A DNA stretch of 64,000 bases from Phycisphaerales bacterium (GTDB taxonomy: Bacteria; Planctomycetota; Phycisphaerae; Tepidisphaerales; Tepidisphaeraceae). The notes below the pieces were generated by a model. That model worked only from the letters and a program-made list of their open reading frames with translations. It was not told where the DNA came from and ran no database searches. Location: NCBI GenBank assembly GCA_020853095.1, contig JADYZN010000043.1:98662-162661 (forward strand), in the 5' to 3' direction. Both the position numbers and the translations under genes were made by a program. Below, piece by piece: positions 24,393-33,267 of the stretch (within the stretch, counting starts at the first letter, position 1; each line of letters begins with the position of its first letter).

Positions 24393-26707
24393 GCGGTTTT
24401 GACCGCCGAGGTGCGGGTGGATGCCGGGAGTGCCGAGGCCGACGGCGCGGGATAGGCGATTCGCCCGTGGTAAATCCCCAGCAACGTCTTGACCAGAGAC
24501 CGCTCGATCGCTTCGATGTCGCGCATCGTCAGGTCGCACTCGTCAAACTGCCCATCCAGCAGTCGTTTCATGCACAGTTCGTGGACCAGCGATTCGATCC
24601 GGCCGGCGTTGGGTTCGGTCATGGCGCGGGTGGCGCTTTCAACGGCGTCGGAGAGCATGACCACGGCCACTTCGCGGCTGCGCGGGCGCGGGCCGGGATA
24701 GCGATACTGCGTCTCGCTGATGGCCGGCTGGTCGGGGCGGCATTGTTCCTGGTCGGCGCAGGCCTGGTGATAAAAATATTCCACCAGCGTGGTGCCGTGG
24801 TGCTGTTGAATAAAGGGGAAGAGGCTGGTCGGAAGGTTGTACTCCCTGGCCATTTCGATGCCGTCCTTGACATGACCGATGATGATCAGCAACGACACGC
24901 TGGGGGAGAGGTTGATGTGGCGGTTGACGCCGCCGGACTGGTTTTCGATGAAATAGTCGGACTTGTTGATCTTGCCGACGTCGTGGTAATAGGCCCCCAC
25001 GCGGCACAGGAGCGAATTGGCCCCGATCGCCTCGGCCGCCTCTTCGGACAACGTGGCGACCTGGAGGCTGTGATTGTACGTCCCGGGCGCTTCCAGCGCC
25101 AATCGACGCATCAGGGGCTGGCTGGCGTCGGCCAGTTCCAGCAGCGTCATGCTGGTAGTGATGCGGAAGGCTTTTTCGATGAAGGGCAGGATGCCGAGCA
25201 CGACGAACCCGACCGCCAGCCCGGCCGCCCCCGCGTGCAGGCAGTTGGCGCCGATGTAACCCCACGGCTCGATGGGGTCCAGCGCCGTGGCGCCGGTGGC
25301 GGCGGTGGCCAGCATCAGGGCCAGTGCGGTCGCGCCGCCCACCTCGATCAATTTGCTGCGGCTGCGGATGTCATCCAGCAGGAAGCAGCACGTCAGCACG
25401 CCGGCGAAGAGGATGATGAAAAATCCGATCCCCTGATCCAGCGCCACCGTGACCAGGATCGCATGGATGACGCCGATCCCCATCGCGAACCGCTGGTCGT
25501 AGGCGATGGCCAGGATCATCGCCACCAGGATCGTCGGGGCGACCCCGAAGACGTACAGCGGGCCGGTGCCGATTCCCGCCAATTGCGCCAGCAGGAGCAT
25601 CGACAGCATCAGCACGATGATCGCCGCGGCGCGGGCGTGGTTGCGAACGATGCGCGGGTGATACTGGCGGATGTACCCCGCCAGCGCCACCGTGATGGCC
25701 AGCACGATTCCCATCAACCCCATGCGGCTTTTGAGCAAAGCGCCGCCGGGCAGCAGTTCGAGGTAGGCCTGGTGTTCGGCTTTGAGCAGTTGCCAGTCGC
25801 GGTCTTCGATCCGGCCGGCTTTTTTGATGATGCTGTTGGCATGATACGTCACCATGCCGCGCGACGCGGGGACGGCCCGCTCGGCTTCGTTCTGTCGGGC
25901 GGCGGTGGCCTCCTCGTCCAGAACGTGGGTGGGCAGAAGCGTGTTGATCGTGTAGGCGACGATGTCACCCTGGATTTCCTCGGGGAAATTGGCGAAGGCG
26001 GCCGCCTTGAATTTGCTCAGCAGTTCATCCCCCGGCGCGGTGGAGAAGGTTTCGTCGATCTTCACATCCCCCATCGCCGGCAGGGCGAGGCGGGGTGTGA
26101 CGCCGGTGACATCCTGCAGCCGGGAATATTCCTCCAACCGTTGGGTTTCCGGCAGGATGATTAGCGATCGCAGCGCGTGGACGTATTCGCGCACCCCCTT
26201 GGCGTAGCCGGCCCGCCGGGATGAGGAGCGGCTCTGGTCAAAGACTGTCACCGAGGCGCTGTCGAGATTGGAGACAAACGCCCCCAGGTTGACATGGAAT
26301 TTTTCGGACAGATCCGGGGAAAGATCCTGAAACGTCTTGCCGCCGAACCGATCGGGCAGTTTCAGGAGCTGATCCTGCAGCACCGCCCAGACATCGCCAT
26401 TGGCTTTGTAGACGCGCGGGGTGATCAGGCGGGCGTATTGCTGGGCGTTGACCAGTTCGCGCCGATCGGCCACCTGGAAGGTGACGCGGGCATGGATGTC
26501 TTCGGCGACGTATTGACCGGGGCGATAGGGAACGACATCCTCCCGCATCATCAGGATCGTGCAGGCCAGCACGCAGAAAACCAGCGCCAGCCCGATGGAA
26601 GCCAGCGTCCCATCTTCACGCCATCGCTGGAGAAATACGCCGGTGCGATCCGGACGATTCTTGCGGATTTCGGCCCGCCGGGGATTGGTTCGATGAAACC
26701 AGGTCAT
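24389..26707 (-). CDS. pgpH: PgpH-type 7TM-HD cyclic di-AMP phosphodiesterase
   Basis: A 772-residue protein with the PgpH/YqfF plan: one N-terminal membrane helix (TLASIGLALVFCVLACTILM), a large extracellular 7TMR-HDED domain (about 60-320), a block of seven membrane helices (about 325-510) and a cytoplasmic HD domain (about 530-720). The HD motif residues are visible: NHSLQVATLSEEAAEAIG, AYYHDVGKINKSDYF, LIIIGHVKDGIEMA and FIQQHHGTTLVEYFY. In Listeria and others this family degrades cyclic di-AMP. It lies between phoH and ybeY, its usual neighbours, 42 bp after phoH. Confidence 0.9.
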   Translation of the reverse strand: MTWFHRTNPRRAEIRKNRPDRTGVFLQRWREDGTLASIGLALVFCVLACTILMMREDVVPYRPGQYVAEDIHARVTFQVADRRELVNAQQYARLITPRVYKANGDVWAVLQDQLLKLPDRFGGKTFQDLSPDLSEKFHVNLGAFVSNLDSASVTVFDQSRSSSRRAGYAKGVREYVHALRSLIILPETQRLEEYSRLQDVTGVTPRLALPAMGDVKIDETFSTAPGDELLSKFKAAAFANFPEEIQGDIVAYTINTLLPTHVLDEEATAARQNEAERAVPASRGMVTYHANSIIKKAGRIEDRDWQLLKAEHQAYLELLPGGALLKSRMGLMGIVLAITVALAGYIRQYHPRIVRNHARAAAIIVLMLSMLLLAQLAGIGTGPLYVFGVAPTILVAMILAIAYDQRFAMGIGVIHAILVTVALDQGIGFFIILFAGVLTCCFLLDDIRSRSKLIEVGGATALALMLATAATGATALDPIEPWGYIGANCLHAGAAGLAVGFVVLGILPFIEKAFRITTSMTLLELADASQPLMRRLALEAPGTYNHSLQVATLSEEAAEAIGANSLLCRVGAYYHDVGKINKSDYFIENQSGGVNRHINLSPSVSLLIIIGHVKDGIEMAREYNLPTSLFPFIQQHHGTTLVEYFYHQACADQEQCRPDQPAISETQYRYPGPRPRSREVAVVMLSDAVESATRAMTEPNAGRIESLVHELCMKRLLDGQFDECDLTMRDIEAIERSLVKTLLGIYHGRIAYPAPSASALPASTRTSAVKTA

Positions 26708-26748
26708 GTTCAGCCATCCGGCCGGGCCATCAAGACCCGCCGGCTCCT

Positions 26749-27684
26749 TTAATCTTTCTGTCGCTCGTAGGCATCGACGATGTTCTGCACCAGCCGGTGA
26801 CGAACGATGTCGCTTCGTTGAAGCTCGACTTTGCCGATTCCCTTGATTCCCTTGAGTTTATCCATCGCATCGACCAGGCCGCTGGGCTGCTGTTCGGGCA
26901 GGTCGATCTGGGTGGTGTCGCCGGTGACGATCATCTTGGATTCGTTGCCCAGGCGGGTCAGGAACATCAGCATCTGCGATGGGGTGGTGTTCTGCGCCTC
27001 ATCCAGGATGATGACGCTGTCGTTGAGTGTCCTCCCGCGCATGAACGCCAGCGGGACGACTTCGATCACGTCGTTGACCATGAACCGCTTGACCTGCTCA
27101 AAATCCATCATGTCGTGCAGGGCGTCAAACAGGGGGCGAAGGTAGGGGTTGACCTTGGCCTGTAGGTCGCCCGGAAGAAACCCAAGCCGTTCACCGGCCT
27201 CGACCGCCGGGCGGGCCAGGACGATGCGTTTGGCCTGGCCCCGTTTCAGGAGGGCGGCCGCCGCGGCGACGGCCAGATAAGTCTTGCCGGTCCCGGCCGG
27301 GCCGGTGCAAAAGGTCAGGTCGTGGTTGAAAATGGCGTCCAGATACTTTCGTTGGCCCTCGGTTTTGGGGCTGACGGCATTTCCCTTGGCGTAGACTTCG
27401 ACATCGCCCTGTGCCTTATCACGCAGGTCGGTTCGGGCCTTGCTGATGGCATCCCCGACATCCTCGACGCTGAGCCAATCCTGCCGGCGGAGCTTTCGTT
27501 GCATCTGATCGAGCACGGCGGCGGCCTTGGAAACCTGTTCGTTGTTGCCGGACAATCGCAGTTCATCATCCCGGCAGACCAGTTGCACGCCGAAGGTGTC
27601 GCGGATCAAACGCAGATGCCGGTCGGCCGAGCCGAACAGCGCCAAACGCTTTTCAGGTTGTTCCAATGTAATGTTCAGCGTCAC
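26749..27684 (-). CDS. phoH: PhoH-family ATPase
   Basis: A 311-residue cytosolic ATPase. An N-terminal KH-like region is followed by Walker A (FCTGPAGTGKTYLAV), the LARPAVEAGERLGFLPG segment, Walker B (VIILDEAQNTTPSQMLMFLT) and the sensor MIVTGDTTQIDLP, all diagnostic of the YbeZ/PhoH family. PhoH proteins bind RNA and work with YbeY in ribosome maturation. The start is a GTG at 27684. It heads the phoH-pgpH-ybeY-corC operon; 200 bp with no gene separates it from cdsA. Confidence 0.93.
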   Translation of the reverse strand: MTLNITLEQPEKRLALFGSADRHLRLIRDTFGVQLVCRDDELRLSGNNEQVSKAAAVLDQMQRKLRRQDWLSVEDVGDAISKARTDLRDKAQGDVEVYAKGNAVSPKTEGQRKYLDAIFNHDLTFCTGPAGTGKTYLAVAAAAALLKRGQAKRIVLARPAVEAGERLGFLPGDLQAKVNPYLRPLFDALHDMMDFEQVKRFMVNDVIEVVPLAFMRGRTLNDSVIILDEAQNTTPSQMLMFLTRLGNESKMIVTGDTTQIDLPEQQPSGLVDAMDKLKGIKGIGKVELQRSDIVRHRLVQNIVDAYERQKD

Positions 27685-27885
27685 AGCTCAAGCGGGCGAT
27701 GAGAACTCAATTGCCGTCGATCCAAACAATACGTCCGGCGGATCACGATGATCACCCATTACGCCGGAGGAGCATTGTCGCCTTCAGGTCCGAAAATGTC
27801 GAGCCGCGAGCATCCCTGCCGACAGTTCTGAGGGATAAAAGCAAGAACGCGATAAATACGACTTAAAGCCTTTGTTTGTATGTAT

Positions 27886-28758
27886 TTACAGCAAGCTGAA
27901 CAGCAGATATGCGAACGGGGCGGCCAGCAGGGGGCTGTCGATGACGTCCAGTATTCCGCCGAATCCAGGGATGAGTTGGCCGGAATCTTTGACCTCGGCG
28001 TCGCGTTTCATGAGGCTTTCGAGGAGGTCGCCAAGCTGGCCGACGCCGCCGATGATGATGCCGAAGATCAGGCCGCGATACCAGAGCAGTTCCAATGTCC
28101 ATCGGGCGCAGACCGCGCCGACCAGGCCGGCGGTCAGCAGGCCGAAGAACAGGCCTTCCCATGTTTTGCCGGGGCTGAGCCAGGGGATCAGCTTGTGTTT
28201 TCCGAACGCCCGCCCGCCGAAATAGGCGCCGATGTCGGTGAATTTGACCACCAGCAGGATCATGACGATGACCATGGTCGAGCCGTGGAAGCCGGTGGGG
28301 CGAAGCGAGTATTTGACTCGCAAAGCCATCAGGAACCATCCCAGGCCACCCAGGTAGAGGGTGGCCAGCACGGTCCCGGCCATCTGGACGATGGCATCGT
28401 GGGTTTGTTTCATCCAGGCCCGCTGAAAGGCGGCCAGAAGCATGACAAAGACGATGATGAAGGCCATGGAGGAGGCGCTGATCAGGCGAAAACGCTCAAA
28501 TTGCATGCAAAAGGCGTGAATCGCCAGCAATCCCGCGCCGGTGGCCGAGAGGATGCGATAGGGGCGGACGCGCTCGGCGGCGAAAAGGGCGGCCAGTTCC
28601 ACCGTCGCCGGGGGCAGGATCAGCATGAGAATGATCAGCAGCCCCACGCCGCGATAGCCGGTGCGATCCTGCACCCAGGCGTCGAGGAACAGCAGCAGCA
28701 ACAAGGTGGCCAGCATGATCGGGCCGTAGGTCAGGCGGTTGCGCAGGGCTTGTTCCAT
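27886..28758 (-). CDS. cdsA: Phosphatidate cytidylyltransferase
   Basis: A 290-residue inner-membrane enzyme with about eight hydrophobic helices. The C-terminal signature is complete: GIIIGGVGQLGDLLESLMKR followed by EVKDSGQLIPGFGGILDVID, the Mg2+-binding CTP:phosphatidate cytidylyltransferase motif. It makes CDP-diacylglycerol for phospholipid synthesis. It starts at ATG 28758, 29 bp after xseA, in the same direction. Its length is typical. Confidence 0.95.
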   Translation of the reverse strand: MEQALRNRLTYGPIMLATLLLLLFLDAWVQDRTGYRGVGLLIILMLILPPATVELAALFAAERVRPYRILSATGAGLLAIHAFCMQFERFRLISASSMAFIIVFVMLLAAFQRAWMKQTHDAIVQMAGTVLATLYLGGLGWFLMALRVKYSLRPTGFHGSTMVIVMILLVVKFTDIGAYFGGRAFGKHKLIPWLSPGKTWEGLFFGLLTAGLVGAVCARWTLELLWYRGLIFGIIIGGVGQLGDLLESLMKRDAEVKDSGQLIPGFGGILDVIDSPLLAAPFAYLLFSLL

Positions 28759-28787
28759 GGCGAGGGTCTATAAACGATAACGGGGGT

Positions 28788-30239
28788 TTACTCAAACAAT
28801 CCGGGTTGGCTGGAATCATCGACGGTGGATTGAACCTCGCCTTTGGCGAAGCGTGTCAGAAGGCGATCTCCCGGCTTGAGCTGGCTTGGGGAACGGACCA
28901 GCGACTGGTCTTTTTTCATCAGGGTGATGCTGTATCCGCGAGCCAGGACTTGTTGCGGGCCGATGGCGTTCAACAGGCGGTCGAGACGGTGCAGCAGGGC
29001 GGTTCGGCGGTCGTGGGCGCTGCCCCAGGCGCGGTAGAGGCGATGGGACAGGGCGTCGATGCCTTGTCGTTGTCGAGCCATCACAGTACGCGGCTGGCAG
29101 CGATCGAGCTTGAGCCCCAGTTCGCGCAAACGCCATTGGCCGCGGTTCAATCGCTGGGTCATGGCGGCCGACAACGAGCGCCGGCGGTCATCGACCGACA
29201 CCCTAAGCTGGTCCACCCGCGCGGTGGGCCGGCGGAAGATTTCATGGCGCTGGATGCCACCGAGCCACTGTTGTTGCTGTTGGATCAACCGACGCAGGGC
29301 CGTCCGCAGGCGGGTGAGTTGCATCGAGACGCCCTTGGCGGCGGCTTCCCAGTGCCGGACCACCACGCGGGCGGCTTCGGTGGGGGTGTGGGCGTGATAA
29401 TCCGCCACCAGGTCGGAGATGGAGACATCCACCTCGTGACCGATGCCGGTGACGATGGGGATCTGCGAAGCGGCGATGGCGCGGGCGACGACTTCTTCGT
29501 TAAAGGCCCACAAATCCTCCAGCGATCCGCCGCCCCGGCCAAGCAGGATGACATCCACGCCGCCGACTTGCGCATCATGGCGGTTGAGGTGATCCAACGC
29601 CAAGGCGATTTTGTCGCCCGCGCCATCACCCTGCACGGGAACGTGATAAATCATCAGGCGCAGCCAGCGGTATCGCCGCAGGACTTTGAGCATGTCCTGC
29701 AAGGCCGCGGTCGCCCGGCTGGTGAGGATCGCCACCCGCAGCGGATAATCCGGCAGCGGCCGTTTGCGTTCGGAGGAGAACAGTCCTTCTTCCTGAAGTT
29801 TTTTGCGAAGTTGCTGGAAGGCCAGTTCCAAGGCCCCTTGTCCCAGCGGCTGAAGCGAACTGGCGTAGAACTGGTATTTGCCCTTCTGGCCATAAATCGA
29901 CACCCGCCCCTGTGCCAGCAATTCCATTCCCGGCTGTGGGGTGAAATTCAACCGTGCGGCTTCGCGGCGAAACATCACGCAGTCGATGCAGTTGGCGGCG
30001 TCCTTCAGCGTGAAATAGCTGATGCCGGAGGATTCATAGGCCTTGTAGTTGCTCAATTCCCCCTTGATCCACAACCGATCCGGCAGTTGGGATTTAACCG
30101 CCTGGTCGATCCGTGTGGTCAGTTGCGTGATCGTCAGTGGGGCGGGCGCATCGGCCGGGGGCGTCGGCGCGGCGGGCTTGGCCGGCCGGCGGGCAGGACG
30201 ATTCACCTTGGCATGAAAATCAAAAAAATTGCCGCTCAT
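28788..30239 (-). CDS. xseA: Exodeoxyribonuclease VII large subunit
   Basis: A 483-residue protein with the N-terminal OB-fold (LTITQLTTRIDQAV, LWIKGELSNYK, SGISYFTLKDAANCIDCVMF) and the catalytic domain (VAILTSRATAALQDMLKVLR, VDVILLGRGGGSLEDLWAFN, PIVTGIGHEVDVSISDLVAD, HTPTEAARVVV), then a long coiled coil and a C-terminal domain. It degrades single-stranded DNA together with the small subunit XseB, which is not visible in this window. A 35-residue proline/alanine-rich extension precedes the OB-fold. It starts 11 bp downstream of the acetyl esterase stop and is followed by cdsA. Confidence 0.95.
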   Translation of the reverse strand: MSGNFFDFHAKVNRPARRPAKPAAPTPPADAPAPLTITQLTTRIDQAVKSQLPDRLWIKGELSNYKAYESSGISYFTLKDAANCIDCVMFRREAARLNFTPQPGMELLAQGRVSIYGQKGKYQFYASSLQPLGQGALELAFQQLRKKLQEEGLFSSERKRPLPDYPLRVAILTSRATAALQDMLKVLRRYRWLRLMIYHVPVQGDGAGDKIALALDHLNRHDAQVGGVDVILLGRGGGSLEDLWAFNEEVVARAIAASQIPIVTGIGHEVDVSISDLVADYHAHTPTEAARVVVRHWEAAAKGVSMQLTRLRTALRRLIQQQQQWLGGIQRHEIFRRPTARVDQLRVSVDDRRRSLSAAMTQRLNRGQWRLRELGLKLDRCQPRTVMARQRQGIDALSHRLYRAWGSAHDRRTALLHRLDRLLNAIGPQQVLARGYSITLMKKDQSLVRSPSQLKPGDRLLTRFAKGEVQSTVDDSSQPGLFE

Positions 30240-30250
30240 ATGCCCGCCGG

Positions 30251-31198
30251 TTACGGCCGCAACGTCTCCATCATCAGTTTGAATCGCGTCTCGGAGTGCT
30301 CGTAGGGCACTTCATGGCGGTGATAGGGATATATTTCAATCTGTTTTTCGGCGGTGATGTGGTTGTAGACGCCGAAGATGGTGCTGGGCGGACAGACGTC
30401 ATCACACAGGCAGTTGCTGATGACCGTCCGGCATTTGATCCAGGGGGCCAAATTCAGGTTGTCACAATAACTAAGCGTGCGGAAAACGTCACCATACAGA
30501 TGCGGATAATGCTTCAGGAAACTGGTGATTTCAGTATAAGGCAGAACGGGGGACAGCTCGGTCGCGCGGCGAAAGTCGCACAGGAACGGCACATCCGCCA
30601 GCGCCAGGATCGGACGGTCGGACAAGGCCGCCACCGCCAGTGTGAGGCCGCCTCCCTGGCTGATGCCCGTGACGGCCAGCCGGTGTTTATCCACTTCGTC
30701 TCGATGGGCCAGCAGTTCCAGCGCCCGCACCGCATCGGTAAAGACGTATCGGTAATAGTATTGCCTGGGATCGCGAATCCCCTGGGTCATCCATCCGGCA
30801 TAATGCCCATCGGAAGGCACGGTGTCCTGGGATTGGCCCAACTGGCCACGGCAGTCCATGCTTAACACGCATATGCCCTGGGCAGCATAGTGCAGCAATT
30901 CCATCGGCTGTGGCCCCCTTCCGCTGTAACCGTGATAAACGCAGACGCCGGGGTATTTGTCCCGTCCATCCGGGCGCAAATACCATCCCGCCACCCGGCC
31001 CCCTTTATAGCCGTCATATCGCACCGCGTAGCATTGCACTCCCCTGGTTGGCAGGTTGTACGGGATCAATTCCGCATTCAGCGGCTGGCGGGAGGACTCG
31101 GCCAGCGTCTTCTCCCAATAAGCGTCAAAATCCTCCTCGCGATAGAGCGAAGGCTTGTATTGCCGCAACTGTTCCAGCGGCATATCGATCGATGGCAT
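30251..31198 (-). CDS. Acetyl xylan esterase / cephalosporin C deacetylase-like hydrolase
   Basis: A 315-residue alpha/beta hydrolase of carbohydrate esterase family 7 type. The nucleophile elbow GISQGGG, the oxyanion region YHGYSGRG, the DCRGQLGQSQD segment typical of these enzymes, Asp in CDDVCPPST and His in YPYHRHEVP give a complete catalytic triad. It removes acetyl groups from sugar oligomers in the cytoplasm (no signal peptide). The start ATG at 31198 is preceded on the minus strand by AGGAG. It is upstream of xseA with an 11-bp gap and may share its transcript. Confidence 0.9.
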   Translation of the reverse strand: MPSIDMPLEQLRQYKPSLYREEDFDAYWEKTLAESSRQPLNAELIPYNLPTRGVQCYAVRYDGYKGGRVAGWYLRPDGRDKYPGVCVYHGYSGRGPQPMELLHYAAQGICVLSMDCRGQLGQSQDTVPSDGHYAGWMTQGIRDPRQYYYRYVFTDAVRALELLAHRDEVDKHRLAVTGISQGGGLTLAVAALSDRPILALADVPFLCDFRRATELSPVLPYTEITSFLKHYPHLYGDVFRTLSYCDNLNLAPWIKCRTVISNCLCDDVCPPSTIFGVYNHITAEKQIEIYPYHRHEVPYEHSETRFKLMMETLRP

Positions 31199-31282
31199 GA
31201 ATATTCTCCTGATTGGTTAATGATCCATAAAATACCTGCCCGAAGTTGATCTTGCCAATTCTCCAGGACAAGGTGGGCATGG

Positions 31283-31288
31283 TATTGT
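31283..31288 (+). promoter_or_regulatory. -10 hexamer 7 nt before the acetyltransferase ATG
   Basis: TATTGT lies seven bases upstream of the ATG at 31296 and no Shine-Dalgarno is present, so transcription would start at or near the start codon (leaderless). No good -35 is seen. Confidence 0.4.
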
Positions 31289-31295
31289 ATGGCCC

Positions 31296-31856
31296 ATGGA
31301 AATTCGCCCGGTTTCATCCACCGACTTGAATCAGCTCATGGAGATCGACGGGACGATCGAGGCCGCGGAGTTCCTGTTCATCGAACAGGCCGGCCAGGGC
31401 GCCGATACACGGTGGAATCTGCAACCCCGCCCTCTGCGGCAAAAGCAGACCGTCGCCAACCGGCTGGACGATGAGCGATGGTTTGCCATTCGACAGATCG
31501 TCAGCGGGGCCGATGAGGGGTTGGTGTTGATGGCGGATCATCAGCAACTGCCCGTGGCGCTGGTGGCGGCACAACCCCGCCCGCAGCGCAACGTGTTGCA
31601 GATTCTCGATTTGCGGGTGGATTACGATTTTCGTCGCCAGGGGCTGGGCAGTGCGTTGCTGTTCGGGGTCATTCAGCAGGCGCGTGAAAAGGGTTATCGA
31701 GCCGTGTCGGCGTCGGCCAACAGCAACAACGTTCCGGCCGTGCAATTGCTGCTCAAGTGCGGATTTGAACTGTGCGGGCTGGACACCCACCGGCATTCCA
31801 ATCACGACCTGGTGAAAGAGACCGTCAGCCTCTTTTTCTACGCATCATTTGATTAG
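31296..31856 (+). CDS. GNAT-family acetyltransferase
   Basis: A 186-residue protein with the GNAT core: strand 4 and pyrophosphate loop LDLRVDYDFRRQGLGSALLF (R/Q-x-x-G-x-G/A type) at about residues 110-129, then RAVSASANSNNVPAVQLLLKCGFELCG, the usual N-terminal amine or arylamine acetyltransferase motif. The acceptor is unknown. It starts at ATG 31296 and ends 10 bp before mgtE. Confidence 0.8.
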   Translation: MEIRPVSSTDLNQLMEIDGTIEAAEFLFIEQAGQGADTRWNLQPRPLRQKQTVANRLDDERWFAIRQIVSGADEGLVLMADHQQLPVALVAAQPRPQRNVLQILDLRVDYDFRRQGLGSALLFGVIQQAREKGYRAVSASANSNNVPAVQLLLKCGFELCGLDTHRHSNHDLVKETVSLFFYASFD

Positions 31857-31866
31857 AAATCCGACC

Positions 31867-33204
31867 ATGGAATCGAATTCTCCACCGCCTGTTACGCCGC
31901 AATCCCAAACGCAGGCCATCGCCTCACGGGTCGAGGAGATGCCATCGGCCGAGGCGGCGGCCATCCTTGCGAATCTGCCGGTCGAGCAGTCGGCGGATGT
32001 TTGCGAGCATCTCGATCCCAACACCGTCGGCGACATCCTGTCTCAGATGGATGTGCAACTGGCGGCCACGGTGATTACGGACATGGAACCCCCCGAAGCG
32101 TCGGTGGTTTTGTCCGCGATGAACCCCGATGACCGCGTGGACATTCTGGGCCACATCGCCTCTCCTCTGCACGATCAATTGATCGCCGAGATGACCGCCA
32201 AGGATGCGGCGGATGTGTTGCACCTGGAGCAATATCCGCCCGACAGCGCCGGCGGGATCATGACCACCGAGGTGACGGCGCTGGGGGAGCATCTGACGGT
32301 GGAACAGGCCATCGCCGAATTGCGCCGGCTTAATGAAGAGATGGAGCAGATGTTCTACGTTTACGTCGTCGACGCCCGCAAACATCTGATCGGGGTGCTG
32401 TCGATGCGGGATTTGATCTTTGCCCGTCCGGAGATGGAGGTTTCGCGGATCATGCGCACCAACGTGGTTTCCGTGCCGGCCGGCATGGATCAGGAGAAGG
32501 TGGCCCGGATGATGCGCGAAACCGGCTACCTGGCGGTCCCCGTGGTCGATGACCGCCATCGGCTGGTGGGGCTGATCACGCTGGATGACGCGGTGGAGGT
32601 GATCGAGGAGGAGGCGACCGAGGATGTGCAGAAGATGTTCGGCGCCGGCGCCGAGGAACGGCTCAACAGCCCGTGGCAATACAGCTTCCGAAAGCGCGTC
32701 TGGTGGCTGGAGGTGAACCTGGCGACGGCGTTTCTGGCGGGGTCGGTTGTGGGTTATTTTCAGGACACGCTCAGCCGGCTGGCGATCCTGGGGGTTTACA
32801 TGCCCATCGTGGCGGGCAGGGGGGGCAACGCCAGCGCGCAGGCGATGTCGGTTTCCATTCGCGGGCTGGCGGTGGGCAAGGTCAATCGCCGGATGCTGTG
32901 GGAGGTGATGTACCGCGAATTGCTGGTGGGGTTGCTGACCGGCATCGCGATCGGGCTGACCACGGCCATCGTGGCCGTGATGTGGCAGCACAGCCCGATG
33001 CTGGGGCTGGTGGTGGGTTTGGCGCTGATCATCAACCACATTCTGGCCTGCACCAGTGGGGCGGCCATCCCGTTCATCATGAAACGACTGGGGTACGATC
33101 CGGCCCAGTCGGCGACGATATTCGCCACGACAGTGACGGATGTCGCGGGTTTTTTCGCATTGTTCGCGCTGGCGAGCCTGTTCATGCGATACCTGCTGAA
33201 TTGA
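31867..33204 (+). CDS. mgtE: MgtE-type magnesium transporter
   Basis: A 445-residue inner-membrane protein with the MgtE N domain (residues about 20-125, helical repeats such as LPVEQSADVCEHLDPN), two CBS domains (MTTEVTALGEHLTVEQAI and MRTNVVSVPAGMDQEKVA) and a C-terminal membrane domain with five helices, including VYMPIVAGRGGNASAQAMSV, the ion-path motif P-x-x-x-x-x-x-G-N. It imports Mg2+ and is gated by cytoplasmic Mg2+. ATG 31867 was chosen; an in-frame ATT 18 bp upstream is unlikely. It is followed by mfd. Confidence 0.94.
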   Translation: MESNSPPPVTPQSQTQAIASRVEEMPSAEAAAILANLPVEQSADVCEHLDPNTVGDILSQMDVQLAATVITDMEPPEASVVLSAMNPDDRVDILGHIASPLHDQLIAEMTAKDAADVLHLEQYPPDSAGGIMTTEVTALGEHLTVEQAIAELRRLNEEMEQMFYVYVVDARKHLIGVLSMRDLIFARPEMEVSRIMRTNVVSVPAGMDQEKVARMMRETGYLAVPVVDDRHRLVGLITLDDAVEVIEEEATEDVQKMFGAGAEERLNSPWQYSFRKRVWWLEVNLATAFLAGSVVGYFQDTLSRLAILGVYMPIVAGRGGNASAQAMSVSIRGLAVGKVNRRMLWEVMYRELLVGLLTGIAIGLTTAIVAVMWQHSPMLGLVVGLALIINHILACTSGAAIPFIMKRLGYDPAQSATIFATTVTDVAGFFALFALASLFMRYLLN

Positions 33205-33229
33205 GGATGAAAATTTCGGATCCGGCCGC

Positions 33230-33258
33230 TTTACGCCGGTGATGAAGGGCGCTACGAT
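33230..33258 (+). promoter_or_regulatory. Promoter directly before mfd
   Basis: -35 TTTACG (33230-33235), 17-bp spacer and -10 TACGAT (33253-33258). The ATG at 33268 is only 9 bases after the -10, leaving room for a leader of 0-3 nt at most, and no Shine-Dalgarno precedes it. Confidence 0.5.
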
Positions 33259-33267
33259 CTTTCGCCT

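Noticed and set aside
24371-26164. 597-codon plus-strand frame opposite pgpH
   Set aside because: Composition (Gly, Arg, Gln, His) is typical of antisense reading in GC-rich DNA; the minus strand encodes a well-supported PgpH.
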